DNA from: DATMYQ01 sp035560935 | GTDB taxonomy: Bacteria; Bacillota; Negativicutes; Sporomusales; Sporomusaceae | Length of the DNA stretch: 36,320 nt | Reading direction: 5' to 3' | NCBI GenBank assembly: GCA_035560935.1 | Contig: DATMYQ010000274.1 | Coordinates: forward strand, 1 to 36,320 | Part shown: piece after piece, positions 15,483-24,786 of the stretch | Layout of the letters: each line of letters begins with the position of its first letter | How positions within the stretch are numbered: the first letter of the stretch is position 1 | Notes under the pieces: model-generated | What the model was told of the DNA's origin: nothing | The model's input: the letters and a program-made list of their open reading frames with translations, nothing else | Database searches by the model: none | Translations under genes and position numbers: made by a program

Positions 15483-16565
15483 TTATTTTTGATGACTATG
15501 GACACCATGGTGGTGTCCGCCGTGATGGTCGTGCCCTCCCTGAAACAATTGCTGCAGTTTTTTCTGATCAGCCCCCACTTCCTGGAACGGCTTGCGGCGC
15601 ATCCGGTGGCTAAGAGCCACTTCGGTAATTTCCTGCACATGAGCGGCTTCGACCTTCGCTGCGCCATTCCAGGCCGCCAGGGCTTTGGCCGCTTTCAGCA
15701 TCACCAGATCGGCGCGATGGCCATCGACCCCCATCTGGATCGCAATATCGGCAATCTGAAAAAGAGTCCCGTCCTCAATGGTGACTTGGGGCAACAGATC
15801 CCGGGCGGCAACGATTTTCTCCCGTAATGCCGCCTGTTCTTGTTTCCAGCGAGCGGCAAAAGCTTCGCCGTCTTCCTCAAAGTCGGAGCGCCGTTTGATG
15901 ACTTCCACCCTTTGGTGCGGCTCATGGATACCTTCAATCGTGACGCACAATCCGAAGCGATCCAACAATTGCGGTCGCAGTTCCCCTTCCTCAGGGTTCA
16001 TGGTTCCCACCAAAATAAACTGGGCAGGATGAGAAAAGGAAACTCCTTCCCGTTCCACGGTGTTCACTCCCATGGCAGCGGCATCCAATAATACATCCAC
16101 AATATGGTCATCCAATAAATTGACTTCATCAACATATAAAATCCCTCGATTGGCCTCCGCCAGCACACCGGGTTCAAATTTTTTCTCTCCCTGTTTGATC
16201 GCATGTTCAATATCCAGCGTTCCCACTACCCGGTCCTCCGTGGCGGAAACCGGCAGATTCACCACCCGCATGGATTGTCTCTTGCGCGGCAATGTTTCCC
16301 CGGCTTCAAACCGCTGATGACAACTGGGACAATGATTCAGCGGCTGGTCCGGATCGCAGCGGTACGGACAATCCGCCACCACTTCAATATCCGGCAATAA
16401 TTCCGCCAAGGCCCGAACCGCCGTGGATTTAGCGGTTCCTTTCTCCCCGCGGATCAAGATTCCGGACAAGCGCGGGCTGATCACGTTCAAAAGCAGCCCT
16501 TGCTTCAAATTATCCTGCCCGACAATGGCGCTAAACGGATAGTTTTGCGGTTTATGGTTATGCAC
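15483..16565 (-). CDS. ChlI/CobS-like AAA+ chelatase subunit with His-rich tail
   Basis: This 360-residue AAA+ ATPase belongs to the magnesium/cobalt chelatase I-subunit family. Walker A is GEKGTAKST (40-48) and Walker B ILYVDEVN (142-149). A four-cysteine insert has cysteines at 66, 70, 79 and 82 (CPYRCDP and CPSC), a likely zinc or iron-sulphur site. The last 18 residues, GGHDHHGGHHHGVHSHQK, contain eight histidines. Such tails bind nickel, cobalt or zinc in metallochaperones, and I would not expect one on a plain ChlI. Start is GTG at 16565 with GGAGG seven bases upstream. It should form the motor ring with the ChlD-like protein encoded upstream and drive the split CobN subunit. The metal is inferred only from the tail. 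Confidence 0.93.
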   Translation of the reverse strand: MHNHKPQNYPFSAIVGQDNLKQGLLLNVISPRLSGILIRGEKGTAKSTAVRALAELLPDIEVVADCPYRCDPDQPLNHCPSCHQRFEAGETLPRKRQSMRVVNLPVSATEDRVVGTLDIEHAIKQGEKKFEPGVLAEANRGILYVDEVNLLDDHIVDVLLDAAAMGVNTVEREGVSFSHPAQFILVGTMNPEEGELRPQLLDRFGLCVTIEGIHEPHQRVEVIKRRSDFEEDGEAFAARWKQEQAALREKIVAARDLLPQVTIEDGTLFQIADIAIQMGVDGHRADLVMLKAAKALAAWNGAAKVEAAHVQEITEVALSHRMRRKPFQEVGADQKKLQQLFQGGHDHHGGHHHGVHSHQK

Positions 16566-16637
16566 AAAAACTCCTCCAACCCAGTATTTATTTATCTAAT
16601 ATCATCTGATGGCATCCTATGAAATCTATTGGTGTTC

Positions 16638-18659
16638 TTAGGCCAGCGCGCCGCGCACGATACCGGCCAGTCCTTCCGACTGCAGTTGATCAATGGTGTA
16701 GTATTCGCCGCCCAGCTGCTCGGCCAGATCCCGGGCCAGACCAAAGGTCAGCAAGCCTTTCTTTTCGGTATCAATCACCAAATACTTGATCGCCAGCTCT
16801 TCCCTCATGGTTTGGGCGGTCCGCCGCGTCTCCTCCATCGGTTTGCCACCGTCCATGGAAACGTTGGCTTTGCCGTCGGACAGGATGACCATGATCGGAC
16901 GCATATGGGGACTGCGTTTGAGTTGCTGGCGCACCATTTCAAAGCCCTGAGTCAGGCCGGCGGCCAGCGGCGTTTTGCCGCCGACCGGCATTTCACTGAG
17001 ACAACGTTGAGCCAATTCGACGCTGTTGGTCGGCGGCAGGAGCACTTCGGCCCGATCACCTTTGAACGCCACCATGCCCACCTTGTCGCGTTTTTGATAC
17101 GCATCCAACAGCAGCGATAAAATAGCGCCCTTGGTTTCGATCATCCGCTGATTGGCTCCCATGGAACCGCTGGCGTCAACCACGAACATCATAAAATTGC
17201 CGATGCGCTTTTCCCGGACTTTTTCGCGAATATCACTATTCTCAATCAGTAACGCCGGCCCGGCCATATCCAGACGCCGCCGCCGCTGAAAGGGAGCCGC
17301 CGCCCGAATGGTGGCGTCGATAGCCAGGTCATCGCGCTCGCGGTGGCTGGTGCTTTTTACGTAGCGACCGACGCTGGAGTCGGTCTTGGTACGGGAGCGG
17401 CGTCCCGATCCCCGCCGGGCCTGCCGATCCTTATCGTGGCTGATGCGTTTAACGGCGAAGGGTTTACCGACGGCGAAGACGACTTCCTGAGACGGATTGG
17501 CGTTGTTGTTTTTATCCTTGTCTTCTTTTTCATCCTGATTTTCCGGTTGCTCTTCGCGCTCCTCCTTCTGATCCGGCGGATTGTCCGGCGGCTCAGAAGG
17601 CGGCGGCGGGGTATTGTCTTCCTCTTCCGACTCTTCCGGTTCTTCCTGATTTTGCGGTGTTTCCGACTCTTCCGGCGGTTGGCGGCGGCGGTGAGCCAAT
17701 ACCAACGGCGCGATATCGTCCACTTCCTGACGGGTCACCTGGGATAACCCCCGCCAGGCAGTCAGCGTACTCGCCGCCCGATCCAGCACGATGTCCGCCC
17801 GATGACCGGCGGTGTAGGCCGCAGCGCAAAGCTCACTAATGTATTCATAAATATCCTGCGGCGTATTGACCTGGCCCAGCAGTTGGCGGGCAGCGGCGAT
17901 CCGGTTCGCCAGTCCTTCCTGCTGCGGCTGCCAGCGGGCCTGAAATCCGCTGGGGTCGGCCTCAAAGGCGTCCCGGCGTTTCATAATGTCCACCCGGGCC
18001 TCACGATCAGTCAGCCCTTGAACATCAGCGCACAGAGCGAAGCGATCCAGAAGTTGGGGCCGCAGATCACCTTCCTCGGGATTCATAGTACCCACCAGGA
18101 TAAACTGGGCCGGGTGGGTGACGCTGATTCCTTCCCGCTCGACGACGTTAACACCGCTACCGGCGGCATCCAGCAGCACGTCAACGATGTGGTCGTCCAG
18201 CAAATTGATTTCATCGATATAGATAATCCCCCGATTGGCCTCAGCCATCAATCCGGGTTGAAAGGCCCGGCAGCCTTGTTGCAGCGCCTGTTCAAAGTCC
18301 AGACTGCCCACTACCCGGTCTTCGGTAGCCGAAACCGGCAAATCAATCACCGGTACCGTCAACACGGAAGTAACCACTCCGGATTCTGTCTGCAACCGTT
18401 GGCGGCAATCGGGACACAACTGTTCCGGAACCGCCGGATCGCAGTGATAGGCACAACTGGACACCACGTCCATTTCCGGCAACAGCGAAGCCAGCGCCCG
18501 GACGGCGGTGGATTTAGCCGTTCCTTTCTCGCCGCGGATTAAGATACCGCCCAGTCGGGGATTCACCGCATGGAGCAAGAGTCCCAACTGCAGTTCTTCC
18601 TGACCGGCCAAGGCGGCGAACGGATATACCGTCCGCCGTTGTTTGGTCATCTTGTGCAT
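16638..18659 (-). CDS. ChlD/BchD-like chelatase subunit (AAA+ plus VWA)
   Basis: This 673-residue protein has an N-terminal AAA+ domain with an apparently active Walker A GEKGTAKST (43-51) and Walker B IIYIDEIN. A four-cysteine insert (about 69-85) matches the one in the ChlI neighbour. A long acidic, proline/glutamine-rich linker (about 327-392) follows. The C-terminal von Willebrand A domain has an intact MIDAS start, VVDASGSMG (about 494-502). This is the D subunit that links the AAA ring to the large chelatase subunit. Start at 18659 is preferred because AGAGGTG is six bases upstream and the product then aligns with ChlI. An ATG at 18710 overlaps the receptor stop and has no ribosome site. 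Confidence 0.93.
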   Translation of the reverse strand: MHKMTKQRRTVYPFAALAGQEELQLGLLLHAVNPRLGGILIRGEKGTAKSTAVRALASLLPEMDVVSSCAYHCDPAVPEQLCPDCRQRLQTESGVVTSVLTVPVIDLPVSATEDRVVGSLDFEQALQQGCRAFQPGLMAEANRGIIYIDEINLLDDHIVDVLLDAAGSGVNVVEREGISVTHPAQFILVGTMNPEEGDLRPQLLDRFALCADVQGLTDREARVDIMKRRDAFEADPSGFQARWQPQQEGLANRIAAARQLLGQVNTPQDIYEYISELCAAAYTAGHRADIVLDRAASTLTAWRGLSQVTRQEVDDIAPLVLAHRRRQPPEESETPQNQEEPEESEEEDNTPPPPSEPPDNPPDQKEEREEQPENQDEKEDKDKNNNANPSQEVVFAVGKPFAVKRISHDKDRQARRGSGRRSRTKTDSSVGRYVKSTSHRERDDLAIDATIRAAAPFQRRRRLDMAGPALLIENSDIREKVREKRIGNFMMFVVDASGSMGANQRMIETKGAILSLLLDAYQKRDKVGMVAFKGDRAEVLLPPTNSVELAQRCLSEMPVGGKTPLAAGLTQGFEMVRQQLKRSPHMRPIMVILSDGKANVSMDGGKPMEETRRTAQTMREELAIKYLVIDTEKKGLLTFGLARDLAEQLGGEYYTIDQLQSEGLAGIVRGALA

Positions 18660-18709
18660 GATCAACACCTCTGTCTTTCGGGCAGCGTCTGCCGCCGCTT
18701 GCTGATTCA

Positions 18710-20800
18710 TTAAAACTTATGGGTAAATTCCAGATAAGTTGTCCGCCCCGGCGCCAGGTAGTAATTATAGTATTTCTTATCCGTCAGATTATCGATGCTA
18801 AGTGACAGCGTCGTGTCCTTTGACATTTTGTAGGATATTTTTGTATTCACGACAAAACAAGCTTCAATGGTGCCATAACCGCTCTGCCCCTGTTTATCCG
18901 GGCTGTTGGCTTCGCTCATATAACTGCCGATGATATTTCCCTGCCACTTTCCTTTGTTATAGTCAAAACCTATATTGAACATGTTTCTCGGCACGTTCGA
19001 CTGTTGCTTATCAACATTTTCCGGCGCAGCTTCGCTTTCCGTGATCACAGAATCGGTGTAAGTGTAATTAAGGAAAGTATTCCAAGAAGGACTCAACTTT
19101 TTATTCATGCTAAACTCCAGTCCGTTGATTCTGGCTTTGCCGGAATTAATGGACTGATATACGGTGCGCCCGGCTGAATTGGTATAGGTTTTTTTATCGA
19201 TAACGTCCGTGACATCGGTATGAAAAAGATTCATCTTTAGCAGCAAGGTTTTATCAGCCTGATAATCAAATCCCACTTCGTAATTTACTGCTGTCTCCGG
19301 CTTTAAATTGGGATTTGATTTATAAATGCTGCCGGTGCTGCTTTCCCAGTCTTTAGCCAGTTCATACACATTAGGCGCTCTGAAAGCCTTGCCGATAGAC
19401 GAACGCATGGTCAATTTGTCGTTAATGATGTGTACCAGCCCTACTTTGGGATTAAAGCTACTGGCGGAACTTTCGGGAGTACTGTTAGTCACGTATTTCT
19501 TCAAACCGCTGTTGTATCCATAGGTATACCCGTCGTAAAAACTCCAGTTATCGTAGCGGGCACCTAAATATAACGTATTTTTATCATCCATTTTGCGTTC
19601 ATCCTGGATATAGAATGAATCTGTTTTGGTCGCTCCGCCGATATTCGAGTCAGAATTAGCGGTTGTCATTGCTAAATTAGTTCCCTTAGAGGCTGCGGTC
19701 AAGGTTTTCCCAATAGAATCTGAATTTTCCGTTTTGCGCGAATATCCTACGACAAGTGAATCCTTATCCCCCATTTTGAAGTTGTACTGCAGCTCCGCCT
19801 GCGTCGTTTTGGATGGATTCTGCGTATAAGAGTAGGAGGAGATATTGTTCGTTGTTGTGCTGTAAGAAGTGGATACATACCAGCTGTCGATCTTTTGTTC
19901 TCCATAGCTGAGCTTCAACAAGCTGGTATCGGTTAATTTATTTTCATAACTGAGATTCCAACTGTCCGACTCTCGGCCGCCCCGATCCGCCAAAAAATCA
20001 TAGAAATAATTATACTTGTTGTTTCCTCCCGTAAGCGTGAACTTACTTCTTTCATCCGGATGATATATCAACTTTGCGTTGTACAATTCGCGATCGATAC
20101 CGTTGTTACCGGGATATTTGGCCTTATCCGAACCGGCTTTAGCGGTTAAATAATCTTCACTGGTCACATAACCATCCGTGGAATATTTCTGGCCGGACAG
20201 GAAATATTGCCATTTTCCGACGGACCCGCTGGTGTACAGGGATCGGTTCTCCGTTCCTTGTGCACCGATCCCCGTTTTCAAAATGGTTTCGGTTTTTGCT
20301 TTTTCCTTGGTGATAATATTGATGACGCCGCCCATGGCGTTTGATCCATACAAAGCTGATGCCGGTCCTTTGATGACTTCAATTCGGTCAATGTTTTCCG
20401 TAGGAATGTTCGCAATATCAACACCACCGCTATAACCATCATTCATCGGCAGCCCATCCAACAGGATCAGCACCTGCTTTTGGCTGCCAAACCCCCGCAT
20501 AAGGATGGAATCCGTGGTTCCCATGACTCCTTTTTTCGACATCACCACCACTCCGGGAATGGCGGTCAAAGCATCGGATATTCTTTTGATATTACGTTTT
20601 TCCAGTTGCTCACCAGTAATAATTTCTACCGCTGACGGAACTTCTTTCACTTTTTTCTCAGTTTTCGTCGCCGTCACCACCACCTGGTCCAGGTCGAAAA
20701 CTTGCTCCTCCGCTGCCGCCGAAGCCATTCCCGCCGTGGACAACATCAATCCCGCCAATAACGTTACGGCGACTTTCTTACGTTTGTGATTCTTTTTCAT
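18710..20800 (-). CDS. TonB-dependent outer-membrane receptor, BtuB-like (copy 3)
   Basis: This 696-residue receptor has a signal peptide (MKKNHKRKKVAVTLLAGL, cleavage near ASA) and a clear TonB box DLDQVVVTATK. The plug has RISDALTAIPGVVVMSKKG, ILMRGFGSQKQVLILLDGLP and SALYGSNAMGGVINIITKE. The barrel ends TYLEFTHKF. The plug is closer to the vitamin B12/colicin receptor type than the other two receptors, and the tryptophan-rich loop shared by those two is missing. It lies inside the chelatase operon between the split CobN genes and ChlD, with no terminator on either side, so ligand uptake and the chelatase are probably expressed together. AGGAG is only two bases from the ATG, an unusually short spacing. 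Cobalamin or another tetrapyrrole is the natural guess but unproven. Confidence 0.95.
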   Translation of the reverse strand: MKKNHKRKKVAVTLLAGLMLSTAGMASAAAEEQVFDLDQVVVTATKTEKKVKEVPSAVEIITGEQLEKRNIKRISDALTAIPGVVVMSKKGVMGTTDSILMRGFGSQKQVLILLDGLPMNDGYSGGVDIANIPTENIDRIEVIKGPASALYGSNAMGGVINIITKEKAKTETILKTGIGAQGTENRSLYTSGSVGKWQYFLSGQKYSTDGYVTSEDYLTAKAGSDKAKYPGNNGIDRELYNAKLIYHPDERSKFTLTGGNNKYNYFYDFLADRGGRESDSWNLSYENKLTDTSLLKLSYGEQKIDSWYVSTSYSTTTNNISSYSYTQNPSKTTQAELQYNFKMGDKDSLVVGYSRKTENSDSIGKTLTAASKGTNLAMTTANSDSNIGGATKTDSFYIQDERKMDDKNTLYLGARYDNWSFYDGYTYGYNSGLKKYVTNSTPESSASSFNPKVGLVHIINDKLTMRSSIGKAFRAPNVYELAKDWESSTGSIYKSNPNLKPETAVNYEVGFDYQADKTLLLKMNLFHTDVTDVIDKKTYTNSAGRTVYQSINSGKARINGLEFSMNKKLSPSWNTFLNYTYTDSVITESEAAPENVDKQQSNVPRNMFNIGFDYNKGKWQGNIIGSYMSEANSPDKQGQSGYGTIEACFVVNTKISYKMSKDTTLSLSIDNLTDKKYYNYYLAPGRTTYLEFTHKF

Positions 20801-20862
20801 GTCTCCTTCATTTCCCCCATCATCCTTGATATTTGTTATGTAAAATGCAATCCGGCGGCCCG

Positions 20863-22383
20863 TCAGCGAACCTTTTTCAACTTTTCTTTCCAGGCAGGTA
20901 CATCTTCTATCGTGACAATATCAATAGCTCCGCCCTGAAATTCGCCGGTCACATCTCCCATTCGTTCTTCCATCCAGCCTTCCACTTCCATATAGGTTTC
21001 TTTCAGTTCCTCCAATACATCATCCGAAGCTTGCCACAGGCCCCTTTGAGCGGCTTCCAGCAGCCGACGGTTGATTTCCTCCAGCGCCCAGGGATTATTT
21101 TCTCCAAACCATTGGCGCATTTCTTCATCCATGACATACGTTCTGGCCAAATCATCGAACACCCAGTCCGCCACCGCACCGGTGGTGGCTTCCCAGCCAT
21201 AAACATGCGAGATCCGTTTGGCCATATCGCCGCCGCCTTTGTAACCGTGCCGCTTCATGCCTTCAATCCATTCAGGATTCAGGATCTTCACCCGGACGAT
21301 ATTGTTAATTTCCTCCGATAAAGTAATCACTCCCGGCCGCTCCGGGTCCCGGGTATCGCCGAAATAGGTCTGCACTTCGCCGCCATTTTCCGAACGGGCC
21401 GCAGCCGTCAATCCGCCATAGTAGGAAAAATGGCAGCAGCAGCCAAAGAGATCATACTCATCCGTAGCCGCCTTATTATAAGTCAAATCCACGCTGGCCA
21501 GCTGACGTTTGAACTGACCGATATTTTCCCGGCCATTCCGATTTTTTCCGTAAGCATAGCTGCTCCAAGCAATGAATATATCCGCTAAATCCTGCTCGGT
21601 TTTCCAGGCCGATGCATGCACCGCCAGACTGACGCCGGCGCCGTAGGTATTGGGGCGGCTGCCGAAAATCCGGGCGGTAGCCTCTTCCCACGCCTCTTCA
21701 CTGTCATCCCGCAGTTGCTCCCGAGTGTGCTTGCGGACAAAGTTCTGTTCCGGCGGTTCGTCCAACACCGCCACCGTACGGATGGCCTCATCAATCAGGT
21801 CGATCACGCCGGGAAAGCAATCCCGGGTAACCCCGCCGATCCGCAGCGTCACATCCACCCGGGGCCGGCCCAGTTCTTCCGGAGGAATCACGCGAACTCC
21901 TTTGACCCGACCGCCGGGCTGCCACTGCGGTTCCACACCCAGCAAAGCCAATATTTGCGCCACCTGTTCGCCATCCGTCCACATACAGTCGGTGGCGAAC
22001 AGCACCATGCCGCAGTTTTCCGGTACGCGCCCGGTATCCGCCTGATGACGGGCGATCAGCGCTGTCGCCAATTTTTGTCCCACCCGCCAGGCCGCCCGGG
22101 TGGGTATCCGTTCCGGATCGGCGCTGTAAAAATTCCGCCCGGTGGGCAATATATCAGCCCGGCCCCGGGTAATCAGCCCGGAGGGTCCTGCCGGCAGATA
22201 ACGACCGGCAAAACCGGATAACAAGGCGTCGATTTCACGGGACGCATCCAGTCGGGCGTCAATATCGCGAATTTTATCCCTCCAGAACCCCAGCTTTTTC
22301 GCATCACTGCCGTTCACCAGACGGTCGCCCATAATTCGCCGGGCTACGTTAATTAATTCCTGCTCCGTCTCATCCCTGCTCAT
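20863..22383 (-). CDS. CobN-like chelatase large subunit, C-terminal half
   Basis: This 506-residue protein corresponds to the C-terminal part of CobN/ChlH, the large substrate-binding subunit of metal-tetrapyrrole chelatases. Conserved CobN text is present: GRNFYSADPERIPTRAAW (82-99), FATDCMWTDGEQVAQILALLG, RVDVTLRIGGVTRDCFPGVI and a late GYKGGGDMAKRISHVYGWEATTG. Its ATG overlaps the stop of the N-terminal half (ATGA), with AAGGAGAGG about 10-14 bases upstream. The two halves, 797 and 506 residues, together match one full-length CobN. Conservation on both sides and the re-initiation signals argue for a true two-gene split rather than a sequencing error. Family members insert cobalt or magnesium; related HmuS proteins act in anaerobic haem use. 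Confidence 0.93.
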   Translation of the reverse strand: MSRDETEQELINVARRIMGDRLVNGSDAKKLGFWRDKIRDIDARLDASREIDALLSGFAGRYLPAGPSGLITRGRADILPTGRNFYSADPERIPTRAAWRVGQKLATALIARHQADTGRVPENCGMVLFATDCMWTDGEQVAQILALLGVEPQWQPGGRVKGVRVIPPEELGRPRVDVTLRIGGVTRDCFPGVIDLIDEAIRTVAVLDEPPEQNFVRKHTREQLRDDSEEAWEEATARIFGSRPNTYGAGVSLAVHASAWKTEQDLADIFIAWSSYAYGKNRNGRENIGQFKRQLASVDLTYNKAATDEYDLFGCCCHFSYYGGLTAAARSENGGEVQTYFGDTRDPERPGVITLSEEINNIVRVKILNPEWIEGMKRHGYKGGGDMAKRISHVYGWEATTGAVADWVFDDLARTYVMDEEMRQWFGENNPWALEEINRRLLEAAQRGLWQASDDVLEELKETYMEVEGWMEERMGDVTGEFQGGAIDIVTIEDVPAWKEKLKKVR

Positions 22384-24773
22384 TGCAATATCGCCTCTCC
22401 TTCTTCCACCGCCCCGGGATTAATCCCGGCGAATTCCCGGATAAACTCCCGGACATAGCCGTTGATCTCATCCAATAAATTGCCATAATTCTTGCCAAAG
22501 CTTTCATGCCAGATATGGGGTTCATCCTGAAGACGGTCATAATCAAGGCCCATCATTTCCGCCACCTGGCGGCTCATTTTTCCCTGCTCGCCGGTATCGT
22601 GTTTTAAGACGGCCTGGATAAAGCTAAGACGCCGTTCTCCCTGGGGAATGTCGCCGAACACGTGCAGGCCATCTTGATGCATCCGGCCTTTCAACCGGGT
22701 GATCGTTCCGTGAAGTTCTTCAGCGATCGCGGCAAAGTTTTCATGGCGATGCCCCTGATCGGCCAGCAAATTGGCCGTCACGGCCTGATCCAGAATCAGA
22801 TGCTCCAGTTCGTGAGCCCGGGCGGGATCGATCTGACCGACTTTTAAATATTCATCCAGTAGCTGTTCCAGTTCTTCCAGAGGTCCGTACATCCCCGCAT
22901 CGACCATCACCGTCTGCATATGTCCGACCAAAGCGGCATAGCTGCGCCGCTTGGCAATCGTGCCTTCCGGCGGATTATCGGTATTGTATATGTATAAATG
23001 CGGCAGCGTTCCCAGCGTCAGTTCGGGATAGCAATTCTCCGACAGCCCCAGTGATTTTCCCGGTAAAAACTCCAAATTACCGTGGGTTCCCACATGCACC
23101 AGCACATCGGCGCCCCAAATATCTTCTAAGAATCGATAGGTGGCCACATATTGATGGGTAGGCGGACACTCGGGATCGTGAAGAATCTTACAAACCTGGC
23201 CGTCGCAGCGGGCGCCGGCGCAGCCCCGTTTGGGCTGGCAGCAGACCACCACATTACCGTAATCGACGCCGGTGATGAGAATTTTACCGTCGTAGACCAT
23301 GGCGGCAGGCACACCGTCCTTTTCCTCTCCCGGCGGGTTACCCCAGGTTTCGATCATCGCCGTCTGCACCGCGGCGGGAAAGCCATCAAACCAGCGGCGA
23401 TATTCCGCAGCGCTCAGATAGCGCAGCACGCCGCCTTTGTCAACGATTTCCTCAATCGGCGTCCAGCGAAAATCGGAAATGGCTTTGGTGTCCATAATCC
23501 GGTCGATCAGGACTTTGCCGGATTCCGGGCGATCTTTCAGGTGATAGCCGGCCTGTTCCATCCGGGCCATAATCCGGGCCACGCTTTCCAGTGAATCCAG
23601 ATTGGCCGCCCCGCCCACCGCCAGTTCTACGCCGTGGCAGGGACTGTTATGCAGGATAAAGGCCACTTTCCGCTCAGCCGGTGGCTTGGCCCGCAGTTGC
23701 AGCCATTTTTTCACCCGTCGGCACAGGTAGTTCACCCGGCGATCCATCGGCAGGTAGCGCTCCAGTGCGCCATTTTCCGCTCCTTGTTTTTCCCGGTGCA
23801 GGCAGCCGATGACGACGGGTTCAATGACGCCGTTGCACTCCGGCATGGCAACCGACATGACCATGGTCGGCCCTGAAATTCCATAAGCGTCCACCCGCCA
23901 TTCTTCTTCGGTCTTGCCGTAAGTGAAAAGACCTTTTATGATCGGCACGCCCAGAGTGCGCAGCAATTCTTCGCCGGCCGGCGCGGCATTCATTTCTCTT
24001 TCTCCCTGCTTAACCAGGAAGAAGGACTGCAGATTGATTAGGATGTCGATCACCGGCTGACCGTCCCGCATAAAGTAATGTTCGATCACATAAGCGTTAT
24101 CCTCGGAACCGGTTTCCACGTCCCGCCGCCCGCTGCTGAAGGCTGGTAGGACGTTGCAGCCCAGTTGCGTCAACTCGCCGATCAATGACTCCACCACTTC
24201 CAGATTGTTGTTCAGCCATAAATGCCGGTAGCACAACAGTCCCACTGTAGGCCGCCCCGGTTGATAAGCGGGACAGGAGTCAAGGAAATCGGCGGCGTCG
24301 GCCAAAAGCCGCTCCTGCCCGGGAAAAAAAATGCCCTGCCAGGAAACCTCCTGGGGCGGCGCCGCCACCACGTCCGCTCCCAATATTTCCTTCATTATGT
24401 ATAGCAGAGCATTTTGCGAATTTTCCGGCCCGCCCAGCGCCAGGTAACGTTGCACCGTCAGCGTCGTTGCGGCGGCAACGTTGTTATAGGTAACCAATCC
24501 GGGATCATAGCCAAAAGCCACCGTTGGCTTTGTTCTCACGATATCATCCATTTCACCGGCAATTTCCTGCCAGATAGCGTTGGTGGAGGGAAAAAGCAGC
24601 AAAGCGTCCGCCTCATTGCGTAAATAGTTGAGGAAATATCGCCGATAGTCGGGATCTTCCAGGTCCCGGATGCTGCACATCACATACTCCAGGCCGGGAA
24701 TTTCTCCTGCCGCCACCGCCAATGCCGGCATATAACTGGTCCACATCAAAGCGCCGATTCGTATTTTTTTCAT
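22380..24773 (-). CDS. CobN-like chelatase large subunit, N-terminal half
   Basis: This 797-residue protein covers the N-terminal and central CobN domains. The family core is clear at about 559-577 (VHVGTHGNLEFLPGKSLGLS), followed by LPHLYIYNTDNPPEGTIAKR. Just before it is a cysteine-rich block with cysteines at 511, 512, 518, 523, 528 and 536 (CCQPKRGCAGARC then VCKILHDPEC), which could hold a metal or iron-sulphur cluster. The start at 24773 is set by AAAGGGG seven bases upstream; an open frame to 24812 overlaps the ECF-T gene. It needs ChlI/ChlD for ATP-driven metal insertion, and both are in the same operon. No cobalamin or haem biosynthesis genes accompany it, so metal removal or exchange on an imported tetrapyrrole is as likely as de novo insertion. 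Confidence 0.94.
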   Translation of the reverse strand: MKKIRIGALMWTSYMPALAVAAGEIPGLEYVMCSIRDLEDPDYRRYFLNYLRNEADALLLFPSTNAIWQEIAGEMDDIVRTKPTVAFGYDPGLVTYNNVAAATTLTVQRYLALGGPENSQNALLYIMKEILGADVVAAPPQEVSWQGIFFPGQERLLADAADFLDSCPAYQPGRPTVGLLCYRHLWLNNNLEVVESLIGELTQLGCNVLPAFSSGRRDVETGSEDNAYVIEHYFMRDGQPVIDILINLQSFFLVKQGEREMNAAPAGEELLRTLGVPIIKGLFTYGKTEEEWRVDAYGISGPTMVMSVAMPECNGVIEPVVIGCLHREKQGAENGALERYLPMDRRVNYLCRRVKKWLQLRAKPPAERKVAFILHNSPCHGVELAVGGAANLDSLESVARIMARMEQAGYHLKDRPESGKVLIDRIMDTKAISDFRWTPIEEIVDKGGVLRYLSAAEYRRWFDGFPAAVQTAMIETWGNPPGEEKDGVPAAMVYDGKILITGVDYGNVVVCCQPKRGCAGARCDGQVCKILHDPECPPTHQYVATYRFLEDIWGADVLVHVGTHGNLEFLPGKSLGLSENCYPELTLGTLPHLYIYNTDNPPEGTIAKRRSYAALVGHMQTVMVDAGMYGPLEELEQLLDEYLKVGQIDPARAHELEHLILDQAVTANLLADQGHRHENFAAIAEELHGTITRLKGRMHQDGLHVFGDIPQGERRLSFIQAVLKHDTGEQGKMSRQVAEMMGLDYDRLQDEPHIWHESFGKNYGNLLDEINGYVREFIREFAGINPGAVEEGEAILQ

Positions 24774-24786
24774 CTTGTTTCCCCTT

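Noticed and set aside
15464..15667. Longer ABC-2 ATPase starting at 15667
   Set aside because: The extension lies inside the ChlI gene, whose His-rich C terminus is coded there in another frame. The ABC fold begins at 15463.
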